From Dehalococcoidia bacterium (GTDB taxonomy: Bacteria; Chloroflexota; Dehalococcoidia; GIF9; AB-539-J10): a DNA stretch of 11,947 bases. Where the stretch lies: positions 1 through 11,947 of the forward strand of contig SOHS01000164.1 in assembly GCA_004377135.1 (NCBI GenBank), in the 5' to 3' direction. Below the pieces are notes generated by a model. It saw nothing but the letters and a program-made list of their open reading frames with translations. It searched no databases and had not been told where the DNA came from. The position numbers and the translations under genes are program-made. Below are positions 1-6,398 of this stretch, in pieces. Position 1 is the stretch's first letter; the number at the start of each line of letters is the position of its first letter.

Positions 1-217
1 GTTCCCCCGAGACCTGCGCCGTCGAAACCTCTTCCTCTACTTTGCTCTCCCTTGCTATAAATTCGCCATCCAAATTGACGGCGCCCATCTCAAAGGACGG
101 TTGATGAGCTTGCAATACATGCTCGTCCCAACAGTAGGCGTGCACAAAAGCACCACAGGAACAATGGAAAACAACCCTGTCAAAAAGCAACGGATTCCCA
201 CATACAGTACAATTCAT
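1..217 (-). CDS. Small Cys/His-rich, probably zinc-binding protein (3' end outside window)
   Basis: An open frame on the minus strand starts with ATG at 217-215 and stays open for 72 codons to the window edge. AGGAGG at 230-225 lies 7 bases before the start, so the start is well supported. The first 40 residues carry an ordered set of potential zinc ligands: C3, C6, H18, C19, C21, H26, C29, H33 and H38, including the run CSCGAFVHAYCWDEH. This resembles a RING-like or B-box-like cross-brace fold (C-x2-C-x12-C-x-C-x4-H-x2-C). The part after residue 40 is acidic and shows no motif I recognise. It is preceded by a strong promoter and a CIRCE operator, so HrcA heat-shock control is likely. I do not know its function; the missing C-terminal part may hold another domain. 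That it is a gene is strongly supported, its zinc binding is inferred, and its biological role is open. Confidence 0.8.
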   Translation of the reverse strand, partial: MNCTVCGNPLLFDRVVFHCSCGAFVHAYCWDEHVLQAHQPSFEMGAVNLDGEFIARESKVEEEVSTAQVSGE

Positions 218-234
218 CTACCTGCCTCCTATAA

Positions 235-261
235 TTAGCACTCTTGCTATCAAAGTGCCAA
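235..261 (-). promoter_or_regulatory. CIRCE element (HrcA operator)
   Basis: Read on the plus strand this is TTAGCACTC-N9-AAGTGCCAA. The CIRCE consensus is TTAGCACTC-N9-GAGTGCTAA, so one arm is perfect, the other matches 7 of 9 positions, and the spacing is exactly 9. It lies directly after the -10 box of the minus-strand promoter and covers the expected start point, the usual place for HrcA repression. It therefore most likely controls the Cys/His-rich gene starting at 217. The hrcA gene itself is not in the window. Confidence 0.88.
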
Positions 262-289
262 TTATAGCGCGCTTATAGGGTTTTATCAA
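261..289 (-). promoter_or_regulatory. Sigma70-type promoter of the minus-strand zinc-binding gene
   Basis: On the minus strand, -35 TTGATA (289-284) is followed after 17 bases by a perfect -10 TATAAT (266-261). The predicted start is near 254, inside the CIRCE element, giving a leader of about 37 bases that carries AGGAGG at 230-225. Confidence 0.8.
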
Positions 290-329
290 GCCTTCTGTTG
301 GTAGTTATCCTGTACGTTATGGCTACCTG

Positions 330-359
330 TTGACAATCTGCTTTCTGAGCCGCTAATAT
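330..359 (+). promoter_or_regulatory. Promoter of the main operon
   Basis: A perfect -35 TTGACA (330-335) is followed after 18 bases by -10 TAATAT (354-359). The predicted start lies near 366, only about six bases before the ATG at 372, so the transcript would be leaderless or nearly so. It is divergent from the CIRCE promoter; the CIRCE element ends 68 bases before the -35 box, so HrcA need not affect this direction. Confidence 0.65.
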
Positions 360-371
360 GGACTGGCTTTC

Positions 372-1406
372 ATGGGCATAAAACATAGCGTGCCTGAGTC
401 CTTCGTATCTTATCGCGACACAGTGCGAGTGGAGTTAAAGAAGGTTATCGATAGCTGCCCTTCAGTTCTTCGTAATATACTACGATACCACATGGGCTGG
501 CAGGATGAGCATGGACATTCCTGTAGCAGAGAATCGGGCAAATTTATTCGCTCTACCCTTTGCCTTCTTAGTTGTCAAGCGGTGGGGGGTGACATGTCGC
601 AGGTATTGCCCGCCGCAGCAGCCGTCGAACTCATCCATAATTTTTCTTTAATCCATGACGATATAGAAGATGCCAGCGATGAGCGCCATCACCGGCCAAC
701 CGTATGGAAATTATGGGGTCAGTCTCAAGCGATAAACGCCGGCGATGCCATGTTCACTCTAGCTTATGTAGCGTTGCCTAAGCTAAAAGAGAGGGGAATA
801 GCTGATGAAAAGGTCGCTAGTTCCATTAAAATGTTGAGCCTGGCTTGTTTGGAGCTTTGTGAGGGACAATGCTTAGACGTCGAATATGAGGACCGTCTTG
901 ACACCACCACCGAGGATTACCTTGACATGGCAGACAAAAAAACAGCATCCCTGTTTGCTGTATCAACTGCTTTGGGAGCATACCTGGGCAACGAAGATGG
1001 TAAGTTGGTGGATTCTTTTCACCTGTTCGGCAAAGAATTAGGCATAGCCTATCAGATTTATGATGACATATTGGGAATTTGGGGAACGGGGGAAAACATT
1101 GGTAAATCTGTTAGCGATATCTCGCAGAGGAAGAAAACTTTGCCCGTAGTTTACGGACTGCAAAATAGTGAGGGTGAGGAAAGAAAAAGACTCGAGAAGC
1201 TTTATTCTCAAAAATCTATTGAGGGCGAAGATATCACGGAGGTTACAAAGATTATGGACCACTTAGGCGCAAGGAATTATGCTGAGAATTTGGCTGAGCA
1301 ATATTACCACAAAGCTTTAGCACACCTCGAGGCCGCCCGGCTTGACACATCCAGGCAAGCTCCGCTTAAAGAGACAGCTTGTTTTTTATTGAAGCGCGAC
1401 TTCTAG
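372..1406 (+). CDS. Polyprenyl diphosphate synthase (geranylgeranyl/farnesyl diphosphate synthase type)
   Basis: This trans-prenyltransferase condenses isopentenyl diphosphate with allylic diphosphates to make C15-C20 or longer prenyl chains for quinones, carriers or lipids. The first aspartate-rich motif is DDIED at residues 96-100, followed by R105 and RPT at 108-110. The second is DDILG at 231-235, followed by GKSVSD and KKTLPVV near 244-260. EGQCLDVEYE is at 164-173. Phe91 is the fifth residue before the first motif, a position that in archaeal geranylgeranyl diphosphate synthases limits the product to about C20; applying that here is inference. The length of 344 is normal. No ribosome binding site precedes the ATG, and an in-frame stop at 354-356 leaves no other ATG upstream, which fits a leaderless start from the promoter at 330-359. 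It is the first gene of the operon; its stop codon overlaps the pgk ribosome binding site. Confidence 0.93.
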   Translation: MGIKHSVPESFVSYRDTVRVELKKVIDSCPSVLRNILRYHMGWQDEHGHSCSRESGKFIRSTLCLLSCQAVGGDMSQVLPAAAAVELIHNFSLIHDDIEDASDERHHRPTVWKLWGQSQAINAGDAMFTLAYVALPKLKERGIADEKVASSIKMLSLACLELCEGQCLDVEYEDRLDTTTEDYLDMADKKTASLFAVSTALGAYLGNEDGKLVDSFHLFGKELGIAYQIYDDILGIWGTGENIGKSVSDISQRKKTLPVVYGLQNSEGEERKRLEKLYSQKSIEGEDITEVTKIMDHLGARNYAENLAEQYYHKALAHLEAARLDTSRQAPLKETACFLLKRDF

Positions 1407-1410
1407 GAGG
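1405..1410 (+). promoter_or_regulatory. Ribosome binding site that decides the pgk start
   Basis: A perfect AGGAGG overlaps the stop codon of the prenyl synthase gene (TAG, 1404-1406) and lies 4 bases before ATG 1415. It rules out the in-frame TTG at 1379, which would add 12 residues overlapping the upstream gene. Confidence 0.85.
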
Positions 1411-1414
1411 AAGA

Positions 1415-2605
1415 ATGCCGAAAAAGACTGTTGAAGATATAGAGATTAAAGGCAAAAGAGTCCTACTCAGAGTCGATTTCAATGTCCCATTAAACATAAA
1501 CACTGGTGCTATTAGCGATGATAGCCGTATCCGAGCTTCGTTACCTACTATCAAATATCTCATTGACCATAAAGCCAAGGTAATCCTCTGCTCTCATTTG
1601 GGACGCCCTGAAGGCAGAGTGGTCGAAAATTTGCGAATAGCGCCAATAGCACAGAGGTTATCACAGCTTATGGGCTTGCCTGTCAGCACAGCGTCCGATT
1701 GTATAGGGCAGGAAGTAGAAAACGAAGTAGATAAGCTCAAAGAGGGCGATATTTTGGTTTTGGAAAACCTGCGATTTCACCCCGAAGAGGAAGCAAATGA
1801 TGCCGACTTTGCCCGGAAGCTAGTCAACCTAGCTGATATTTATGTTAATGATGCCTTTGGCACTGCTCACCGGGCTCATGCCTCTACCGTAGGTGTAGCT
1901 AAATACTTACCTGCGGTGGCTGGATTTTTAATGAAAAAAGAGCTAAACGTTATGGAGAAGCTCTTGCATGATCCAGAGCGGCCCTCGGCCTGCCTTATAG
2001 GCGGTGCTAAGGTGAGTGATAAGATAGAGCTGGTGCAGAATATGCTAAAAAAGGTTGACATGCTGCTGGTTGGCGGTGGCATGGCCGCTACTTTCTTAAA
2101 GGCACAGGGATATGAGGTAGGGCATTCTTTAGTAGAGGACGATAAGTTGAACCTGGCCAAGAAATTGTTACAGGAAGCCAAAGAGTGGGGGGTCCCATTT
2201 CTACTACCTATTGATGCAGTTGTGGCGGGAGAAATCAAAGCTGGAGTCCCAACCAGAGTAACGCCAACAACTAATATACCATCTGGTAGCCATATCGTAG
2301 ATATTGGTCCTAAATCTATTGCACTTTTCTATAATGAGCTAAGAAAATGTCGTACCATCATATGGAATGGTCCTATGGGGATTTATGAAATGCCTCAATT
2401 TGCGCAGGGAACCAGGTCCATCGCCCGTTTTCTATCCACCCTAGATGCCACTACTATTATTGGCGGTGGCTCTTCTGCCGAAGTAGTCCAGGAAATGGGA
2501 TTAGCTGATAAGATGACCCATGTTTCCACGGGGGGTGGTGCCAGTCTGAGGTTTCTGGAGGGCGTTACCTTACCTGGTGTGAAGGTTTTGTTAGATAAGA
2601 AATAA
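1415..2605 (+). CDS. pgk: Phosphoglycerate kinase
   Basis: This cytosolic enzyme of glycolysis and gluconeogenesis transfers phosphate between 1,3-bisphosphoglycerate and ADP. The product has 396 residues, the usual bacterial length. Family motifs occur in order: RVDFNVP (19-25), SHLGRPEG (60-67), ENLRFHPEEE (117-126), VNDAFGTAHRAHAS (144-157), GGAKVSDKI (196-204), GGGMAATFL (220-228), WNGPMGIYE (317-325) and STGGGASLRFLEG near the end. The nucleotide-site motif usually reading GGGD(S/T) reads GGGSS at 350-354, so the Asp that in characterised PGKs helps bind the magnesium-nucleotide is Ser353. The other motifs are intact, so I expect an active enzyme, with that residue as a point to test. 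The ATG at 1415 is chosen for its ribosome binding site. tpiA follows after 14 bases, the next glycolytic enzyme to be encoded. Confidence 0.97.
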   Translation: MPKKTVEDIEIKGKRVLLRVDFNVPLNINTGAISDDSRIRASLPTIKYLIDHKAKVILCSHLGRPEGRVVENLRIAPIAQRLSQLMGLPVSTASDCIGQEVENEVDKLKEGDILVLENLRFHPEEEANDADFARKLVNLADIYVNDAFGTAHRAHASTVGVAKYLPAVAGFLMKKELNVMEKLLHDPERPSACLIGGAKVSDKIELVQNMLKKVDMLLVGGGMAATFLKAQGYEVGHSLVEDDKLNLAKKLLQEAKEWGVPFLLPIDAVVAGEIKAGVPTRVTPTTNIPSGSHIVDIGPKSIALFYNELRKCRTIIWNGPMGIYEMPQFAQGTRSIARFLSTLDATTIIGGGSSAEVVQEMGLADKMTHVSTGGGASLRFLEGVTLPGVKVLLDKK

Positions 2606-2619
2606 AAGGAGGGTGTGAA

Positions 2620-3387
2620 ATGCGAAGTCCTTTTGTTGCTGGCAACTGGAAAATGAATACTACGGCGACTGAAGCTGAAAAACTTGTTCTCGAGATGCTT
2701 GATAAACTGGACAGGATAAAAGGAGCGGAAAAGGTACTTTGCCCGCCATTCGTATCTTTAGTTGCCATAAATATGATGCTCCAGGGTTCGTCTATTAAGC
2801 TAGGTGCTCAAAATATGTATTTTGAGACTGAAGGGGCCTATACCGGTGAGATATCCCCGGTAATGCTCAGCGAGTTGTGTGAATTTGTCATACTGGGACA
2901 CTCTGAACGGAGATGGTATTTTGGGGAAACTGACGAAATAGTTAACAAGAAGGTGAAGGCAGCTTTGGCAAACAGGCTTCAGCCTATCTTGTGTGTTGGA
3001 GAGAGGCTTGCAGAGAAGGAAGCTGGCAAGACAGAAGATGTGATTAACAGGCAGGTGACGGCAGATTTCAAGGGTATAGAGCCTGTCTCCAATTTAGTGA
3101 TTGCCTACGAGCCAGTTTGGGCTATTGGCACAGGCAAGGCAGCAAGCGGCGAGCAGGCAGCAGCTACTATCCAGTTTATTCGTGACGCTCTGGCTAAGCT
3201 ATGGAATAAGAGTATAGCTCAGGATTTACGCATCCTTTATGGCGGCAGTGTTACCAGTGCTAACATTGCTGAGTTTATTGCCCATCCAGAAATCGATGGT
3301 GCACTGGTCGGCGGAGCCAGCCTCAAATCCGAAGATTTCGTGAGTATCGTTGAACAAACCGCTGAGATCAAGGGAAGAGTGAAGTAG
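2620..3387 (+). CDS. tpiA: Triosephosphate isomerase
   Basis: It interconverts dihydroxyacetone phosphate and glyceraldehyde 3-phosphate in the cytosol. The 255-residue TIM barrel carries GNWKMN at 8-13 (Asn9, Lys11), the catalytic His94 in ILGHSERR, the catalytic Glu164 in AYEPVWAIGTGKAA (which includes flexible loop 6), YGGS at 207-210, and the phosphate-binding end DGALVGGASL at 226-235. All expected catalytic residues are present and the length is normal. AGGAGG at 2607-2612 lies 7 bases before the ATG, directly after the pgk stop codon, so translation is probably coupled to pgk. Together they form a small glycolytic unit inside the operon. Confidence 0.97.
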   Translation: MRSPFVAGNWKMNTTATEAEKLVLEMLDKLDRIKGAEKVLCPPFVSLVAINMMLQGSSIKLGAQNMYFETEGAYTGEISPVMLSELCEFVILGHSERRWYFGETDEIVNKKVKAALANRLQPILCVGERLAEKEAGKTEDVINRQVTADFKGIEPVSNLVIAYEPVWAIGTGKAASGEQAAATIQFIRDALAKLWNKSIAQDLRILYGGSVTSANIAEFIAHPEIDGALVGGASLKSEDFVSIVEQTAEIKGRVK

Positions 3388-3397
3388 TCAGAAGTCA

Positions 3398-4324
3398 GTG
3401 ATTATTATCGTTGGTCCCACCGCTGTAGGGAAAAGTAGGCTTGCTCTGCACCTGGCTCAATACTTCCCCGTAGAGATAATAGGCGCCGATAGCCGCCAGA
3501 TTTATCGGTATATGGATATCGGCACTAATAAGCCGAGTCCGGCCGAGAGGGCATCGGTCCCTCACCATGTCATCGATGTAGTCGAGCCTGACGAAGATTT
3601 TAGCCTGGCTATGTATCATCAACTAGCCAATGAGGCACTGAAAGCCATTCGACAGAAGGACAAACTGCCCTTAATGGTCGGCGGCAGCGGCCTTTATGTG
3701 TGGTCATTAGTAGAGGGATGGAAAATACCTCAGGTGCCACCTAATCAACAGCTAAGACGCCAGTTAGAAGCCAGGGCAGAGCAAGAAGGCAGCCAAAGCC
3801 TTTATCAGGAATTGCAGGATATTGACCCTGCGGCGGCAGCAAAAATCAATCCCGGTAATACCCGCCGCATTATAAGGGCCCTGGAAATCTATGATGCGAC
3901 AGGGCAGCCCTCTTCTCAATTACGGCGTAAAGAGGCGCCGGATTTCCCCATCCTGCTCATCGGTTTAACTCAAGAAAGAAGCGAGCTATATAGAAGGATT
4001 GATTGGCGTGTTGATAAAATGATACAAAGGGGATTGGTTGAAGAAGTGGAACAGCTATTGAAAAAAGGTTATAGCCCCTCTTTACCTTCTATGTCCGGAA
4101 TAGGTTACAAGCAAATAGTACAGTTTCTCAGAGGCGAGATGACTTTGCCTCACGCTATTGATAAAATAAAATATGAAACCCATCGACTGGCTCGCCACCA
4201 GTATGCCTGGTTTCGCCTTAGCGATAGCAGAATTCATTGGTTTGACACTAGTGAGTCAGAAGCCAAAGGCAACTCTGCCACTCTCAACAAAGTGAAGGGG
4301 CTCGTAGACGGCTTCATATCATGA
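3398..4324 (+). CDS. miaA: tRNA dimethylallyltransferase (MiaA)
   Basis: MiaA moves the dimethylallyl group of DMAPP to N6 of A37 in tRNAs reading codons that start with U, which links prenyl supply to decoding. The protein of 308 residues begins almost at its P-loop, GPTAVGKS at 6-13. DSRQIYRYMDIGTNKP follows from residue 31, then PHHVIDVVEPDEDFS near 55-69, GGSGLYVWSLVEGW, NTRRIIRALEIYDATG, GIGYKQIVQFL, and the C-terminal THRLARHQYAWFR. The start is GTG at 3398, ten bases after tpiA; the frame is closed upstream by TGA at 3380-3382 and there is no other start codon before the P-loop. No good ribosome binding site is visible, so it may depend on coupling to tpiA translation. It overlaps dapF by ATGA at 4321-4324. 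Confidence 0.95.
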   Translation: MIIIVGPTAVGKSRLALHLAQYFPVEIIGADSRQIYRYMDIGTNKPSPAERASVPHHVIDVVEPDEDFSLAMYHQLANEALKAIRQKDKLPLMVGGSGLYVWSLVEGWKIPQVPPNQQLRRQLEARAEQEGSQSLYQELQDIDPAAAAKINPGNTRRIIRALEIYDATGQPSSQLRRKEAPDFPILLIGLTQERSELYRRIDWRVDKMIQRGLVEEVEQLLKKGYSPSLPSMSGIGYKQIVQFLRGEMTLPHAIDKIKYETHRLARHQYAWFRLSDSRIHWFDTSESEAKGNSATLNKVKGLVDGFIS

Positions 4325-5193
4325 AATTCTCCAAGTTACAAGCCACGGGTAATGACTTCATCTTGGTTGACGCCAGAACCATAGAAGGGGAGTGGTCAAA
4401 GCTGGCCCGAGCCATGTGTGACCGTCACTTTGGCATAGGAGCTGACGGTCTGATATTGGTGCAGGATTCGACCATCGCTGATTTGAAGATGCGTATTTTT
4501 AATGCCGACGGTTCTGAGGCCGAGGTTTCCGGCAATGGGCTGAGATGTTTTGCCAAGTATGCTATCGAGAAAGGCTTGAGTGGCAAAATATCATCCCGAG
4601 TGGAGCAAGGCAATTGTTCTCTGACAATAGATACCTTGTCAGGCGTAAGGAAGGTTAAAGCTTATATGTCGGGGAATAAAGTAAATCGTATTGAGGTAAA
4701 GATGGGCTTGCCCCAATTTCAACCGGAACAAATTCCAGTTAAAGTTAAAGTTGACATAATACCAATACTGGGTTATCCTTTAGTGATAAACGGAAAGGAA
4801 TTGACTCTGGCTCTTCTATCCATGGGTAATCCCCACGCCGTGAGTTTTCTATCCCAGCCAACTACTGATTTTCATTTAGCTGAGATAGGACCGAAGGTAG
4901 AGATGCACCCTATGTTCCCCCAAAGGACTAATTTTGAGGTAGCCAGGGTCTTGAGCAGGGAGAAGATAGAAGCCAGGGTGTGGGAGCGAGGTGTTGGAGA
5001 AACTCTGGCCTGTGGTAGTGGTGCCTGCGCCATAGCTGTGGCCGCTCAATTATTGGACTATGTAGAGCTACAAGTTGACATAATACTCATAGGTGGGACT
5101 TTGACCGTATCCTGGGATAGCTTGGGGGAGGTGCTGCTTAGCGGTCCAGTGGAGGAAGTTTTCACTGGTGAATGGCTTGGAGGAAAGAGCTGA
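4321..5193 (+). CDS. dapF: Diaminopimelate epimerase, with Ser at the first catalytic Cys position
   Basis: DapF interconverts LL- and meso-diaminopimelate, the step after DapL on the way to lysine (and to peptidoglycan where present). The 290 residues carry the family's paired motifs: GNDFILVD (10-17), HFGIGADGLI (36-45), NADGSEAEVSGNGLRC (61-76), SMGNPHAV (167-174) and RGVGETLACGSGACA (223-237). Known bacterial enzymes use two cysteines as acid and base: the second is present (Cys231), but the first, normally in xCGNGxRC, is Ser70 (codon TCC). Cys76 of the same motif is kept. It may be a lineage variant with altered activity, or an inactive form. The start overlaps the miaA stop (ATGA) and the stop overlaps the dapL start (TGATG), so translation is coupled on both sides. 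dapL next door supports the diaminopimelate role. Confidence 0.92.
   Translation: MKFSKLQATGNDFILVDARTIEGEWSKLARAMCDRHFGIGADGLILVQDSTIADLKMRIFNADGSEAEVSGNGLRCFAKYAIEKGLSGKISSRVEQGNCSLTIDTLSGVRKVKAYMSGNKVNRIEVKMGLPQFQPEQIPVKVKVDIIPILGYPLVINGKELTLALLSMGNPHAVSFLSQPTTDFHLAEIGPKVEMHPMFPQRTNFEVARVLSREKIEARVWERGVGETLACGSGACAIAVAAQLLDYVELQVDIILIGGTLTVSWDSLGEVLLSGPVEEVFTGEWLGGKS
5179..5184 (+). promoter_or_regulatory. Ribosome binding site that decides the dapL start
   Basis: GGAGGA lies inside the last codons of dapF, 8 bases before ATG 5193. It comes after the in-frame ATG at 5172, so 5193 is the better start and 5172 would add 7 residues with no ribosome binding site of its own. Confidence 0.75.
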
Positions 5194-6377
5194 TGGAATT
5201 AGCCAAAAGGCTTAATAGATTGCCTCCATATCTTTTCGTGGAAATAAATCAGAAAATCGCTGAGCTTCGGGCTAGGGGAGAGGAAGTAATCAGCTTTGCT
5301 CTTGGCGACCCTGATTTACCCACGCCATCTCATATCATCGAACATATGTGCCAGGCAGCACATGACCCTACAAACCATCGTTACCCCGAAACCGCCGGCT
5401 TGCCTGAACTTTGTCAAGCCATTGCTGAGTGGTATGAGAAACGCTTTGGAGTTACCTTGAATCCGGCTAAAGAAATCTTGCCTCTTATTGGCTCCAAGGA
5501 GGGGATCGGGCATATGGCTTTATGCTTTATCGAGCCCGGTGACCTGGCTCTGGTGCCTGACCCAAGCTATCCACCATTTTATCTGGGCACCATATTAGCC
5601 GGCGGCGAACCTTACTTTATGCCTTTGAAGGAGGAAAACGACTTTCTGCCCGATTTTGAAGCCATTCCAGGCGAGGTAGCCGATAGGGCAAAACTTATGT
5701 GGCTTAACTACCCCAACAATCCCACCGGAGCTATAGCCAGCCTTGATTTCTTTGAGAAAGCAGCTCATTTCGCACAGCGGCACGACTTAGTAATCTGCCA
5801 TGACGCTCCTTATACCGAAGTTGCCTTTGATGGCTATAAGCCACCGAGCTTCATGCAGATACCTTGGGCAAAGAAAAGAGGTGTGGAATTTCATTCCCTG
5901 TCCAAAACCTATCATATGACGGGTTGGCGAATAGGCATGGCGGTAGGTAACGCTGACATGGTGGATGCCTTATTTAAAGTTAAATCCAACCTGGATTCAG
6001 GCATTCCCCAGGCAATTCAATATGCCGCTGTGGAAGCTCTGTGCGGCTCCCAGGAACATATCGCCGAGCATAATGCTATTTTTCAACGTCGCCGAGATAA
6101 GTTGCTAAAAATCATTAATGAGATAGGGCTGAAGGCCAGAATACCCAAGGCAACCTTTTATATCTGGGCTAAGATTCCCCAGGGATACACATCTATGGAT
6201 TTTACCAAGAAATTACTGGATGAAGCCGGAATAGCGGTAACTCCGGGAATTGGCTATGGGAAGGAGGGAGAGGGCTACATCAGATTTTCCCTGACCATTT
6301 CCGATGACCGCCTGGAACAGGGGATAAATCGTCTATCGGCCTGGCACGCCCGAAATTGTCATTATGAGGAACGTTAG
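5193..6377 (+). CDS. dapL: LL-diaminopimelate aminotransferase (DapL)
   Basis: DapL is a PLP enzyme that makes LL-diaminopimelate from tetrahydrodipicolinate in one step with glutamate as donor, bypassing the acylated intermediates. The 394-residue protein is a class I/II fold-type I aminotransferase: GDPDLPTP (38-45), GSKEGIGH (100-107), NYPNNPTGA (172-180), the PLP-contacting CHDAPYTEVAFDGYKPPSF (202-220), and SLSKTYHMTGWRIG (235-248), in which Lys238 should hold PLP. GYIRFSLT near the end supplies the substrate carboxylate-binding Arg. Assignment to DapL rather than an aspartate or alanine aminotransferase rests on the resemblance of these motifs to DapL and on the overlap with dapF (TGATG, 5191-5195); substrate specificity is not proven by sequence. 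hflX follows. Confidence 0.9.
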   Translation: MELAKRLNRLPPYLFVEINQKIAELRARGEEVISFALGDPDLPTPSHIIEHMCQAAHDPTNHRYPETAGLPELCQAIAEWYEKRFGVTLNPAKEILPLIGSKEGIGHMALCFIEPGDLALVPDPSYPPFYLGTILAGGEPYFMPLKEENDFLPDFEAIPGEVADRAKLMWLNYPNNPTGAIASLDFFEKAAHFAQRHDLVICHDAPYTEVAFDGYKPPSFMQIPWAKKRGVEFHSLSKTYHMTGWRIGMAVGNADMVDALFKVKSNLDSGIPQAIQYAAVEALCGSQEHIAEHNAIFQRRRDKLLKIINEIGLKARIPKATFYIWAKIPQGYTSMDFTKKLLDEAGIAVTPGIGYGKEGEGYIRFSLTISDDRLEQGINRLSAWHARNCHYEER

Positions 6378-6398
6378 CGACTAAGCAAGTCCGAATGT

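Noticed and set aside
1876..2238. Long minus-strand open frame inside pgk (and similar ones inside tpiA, hflX, dapL and the recombinase gene)
   Set aside because: They lie wholly opposite well-identified genes, encode no recognisable domain and have no promoter or ribosome binding site.
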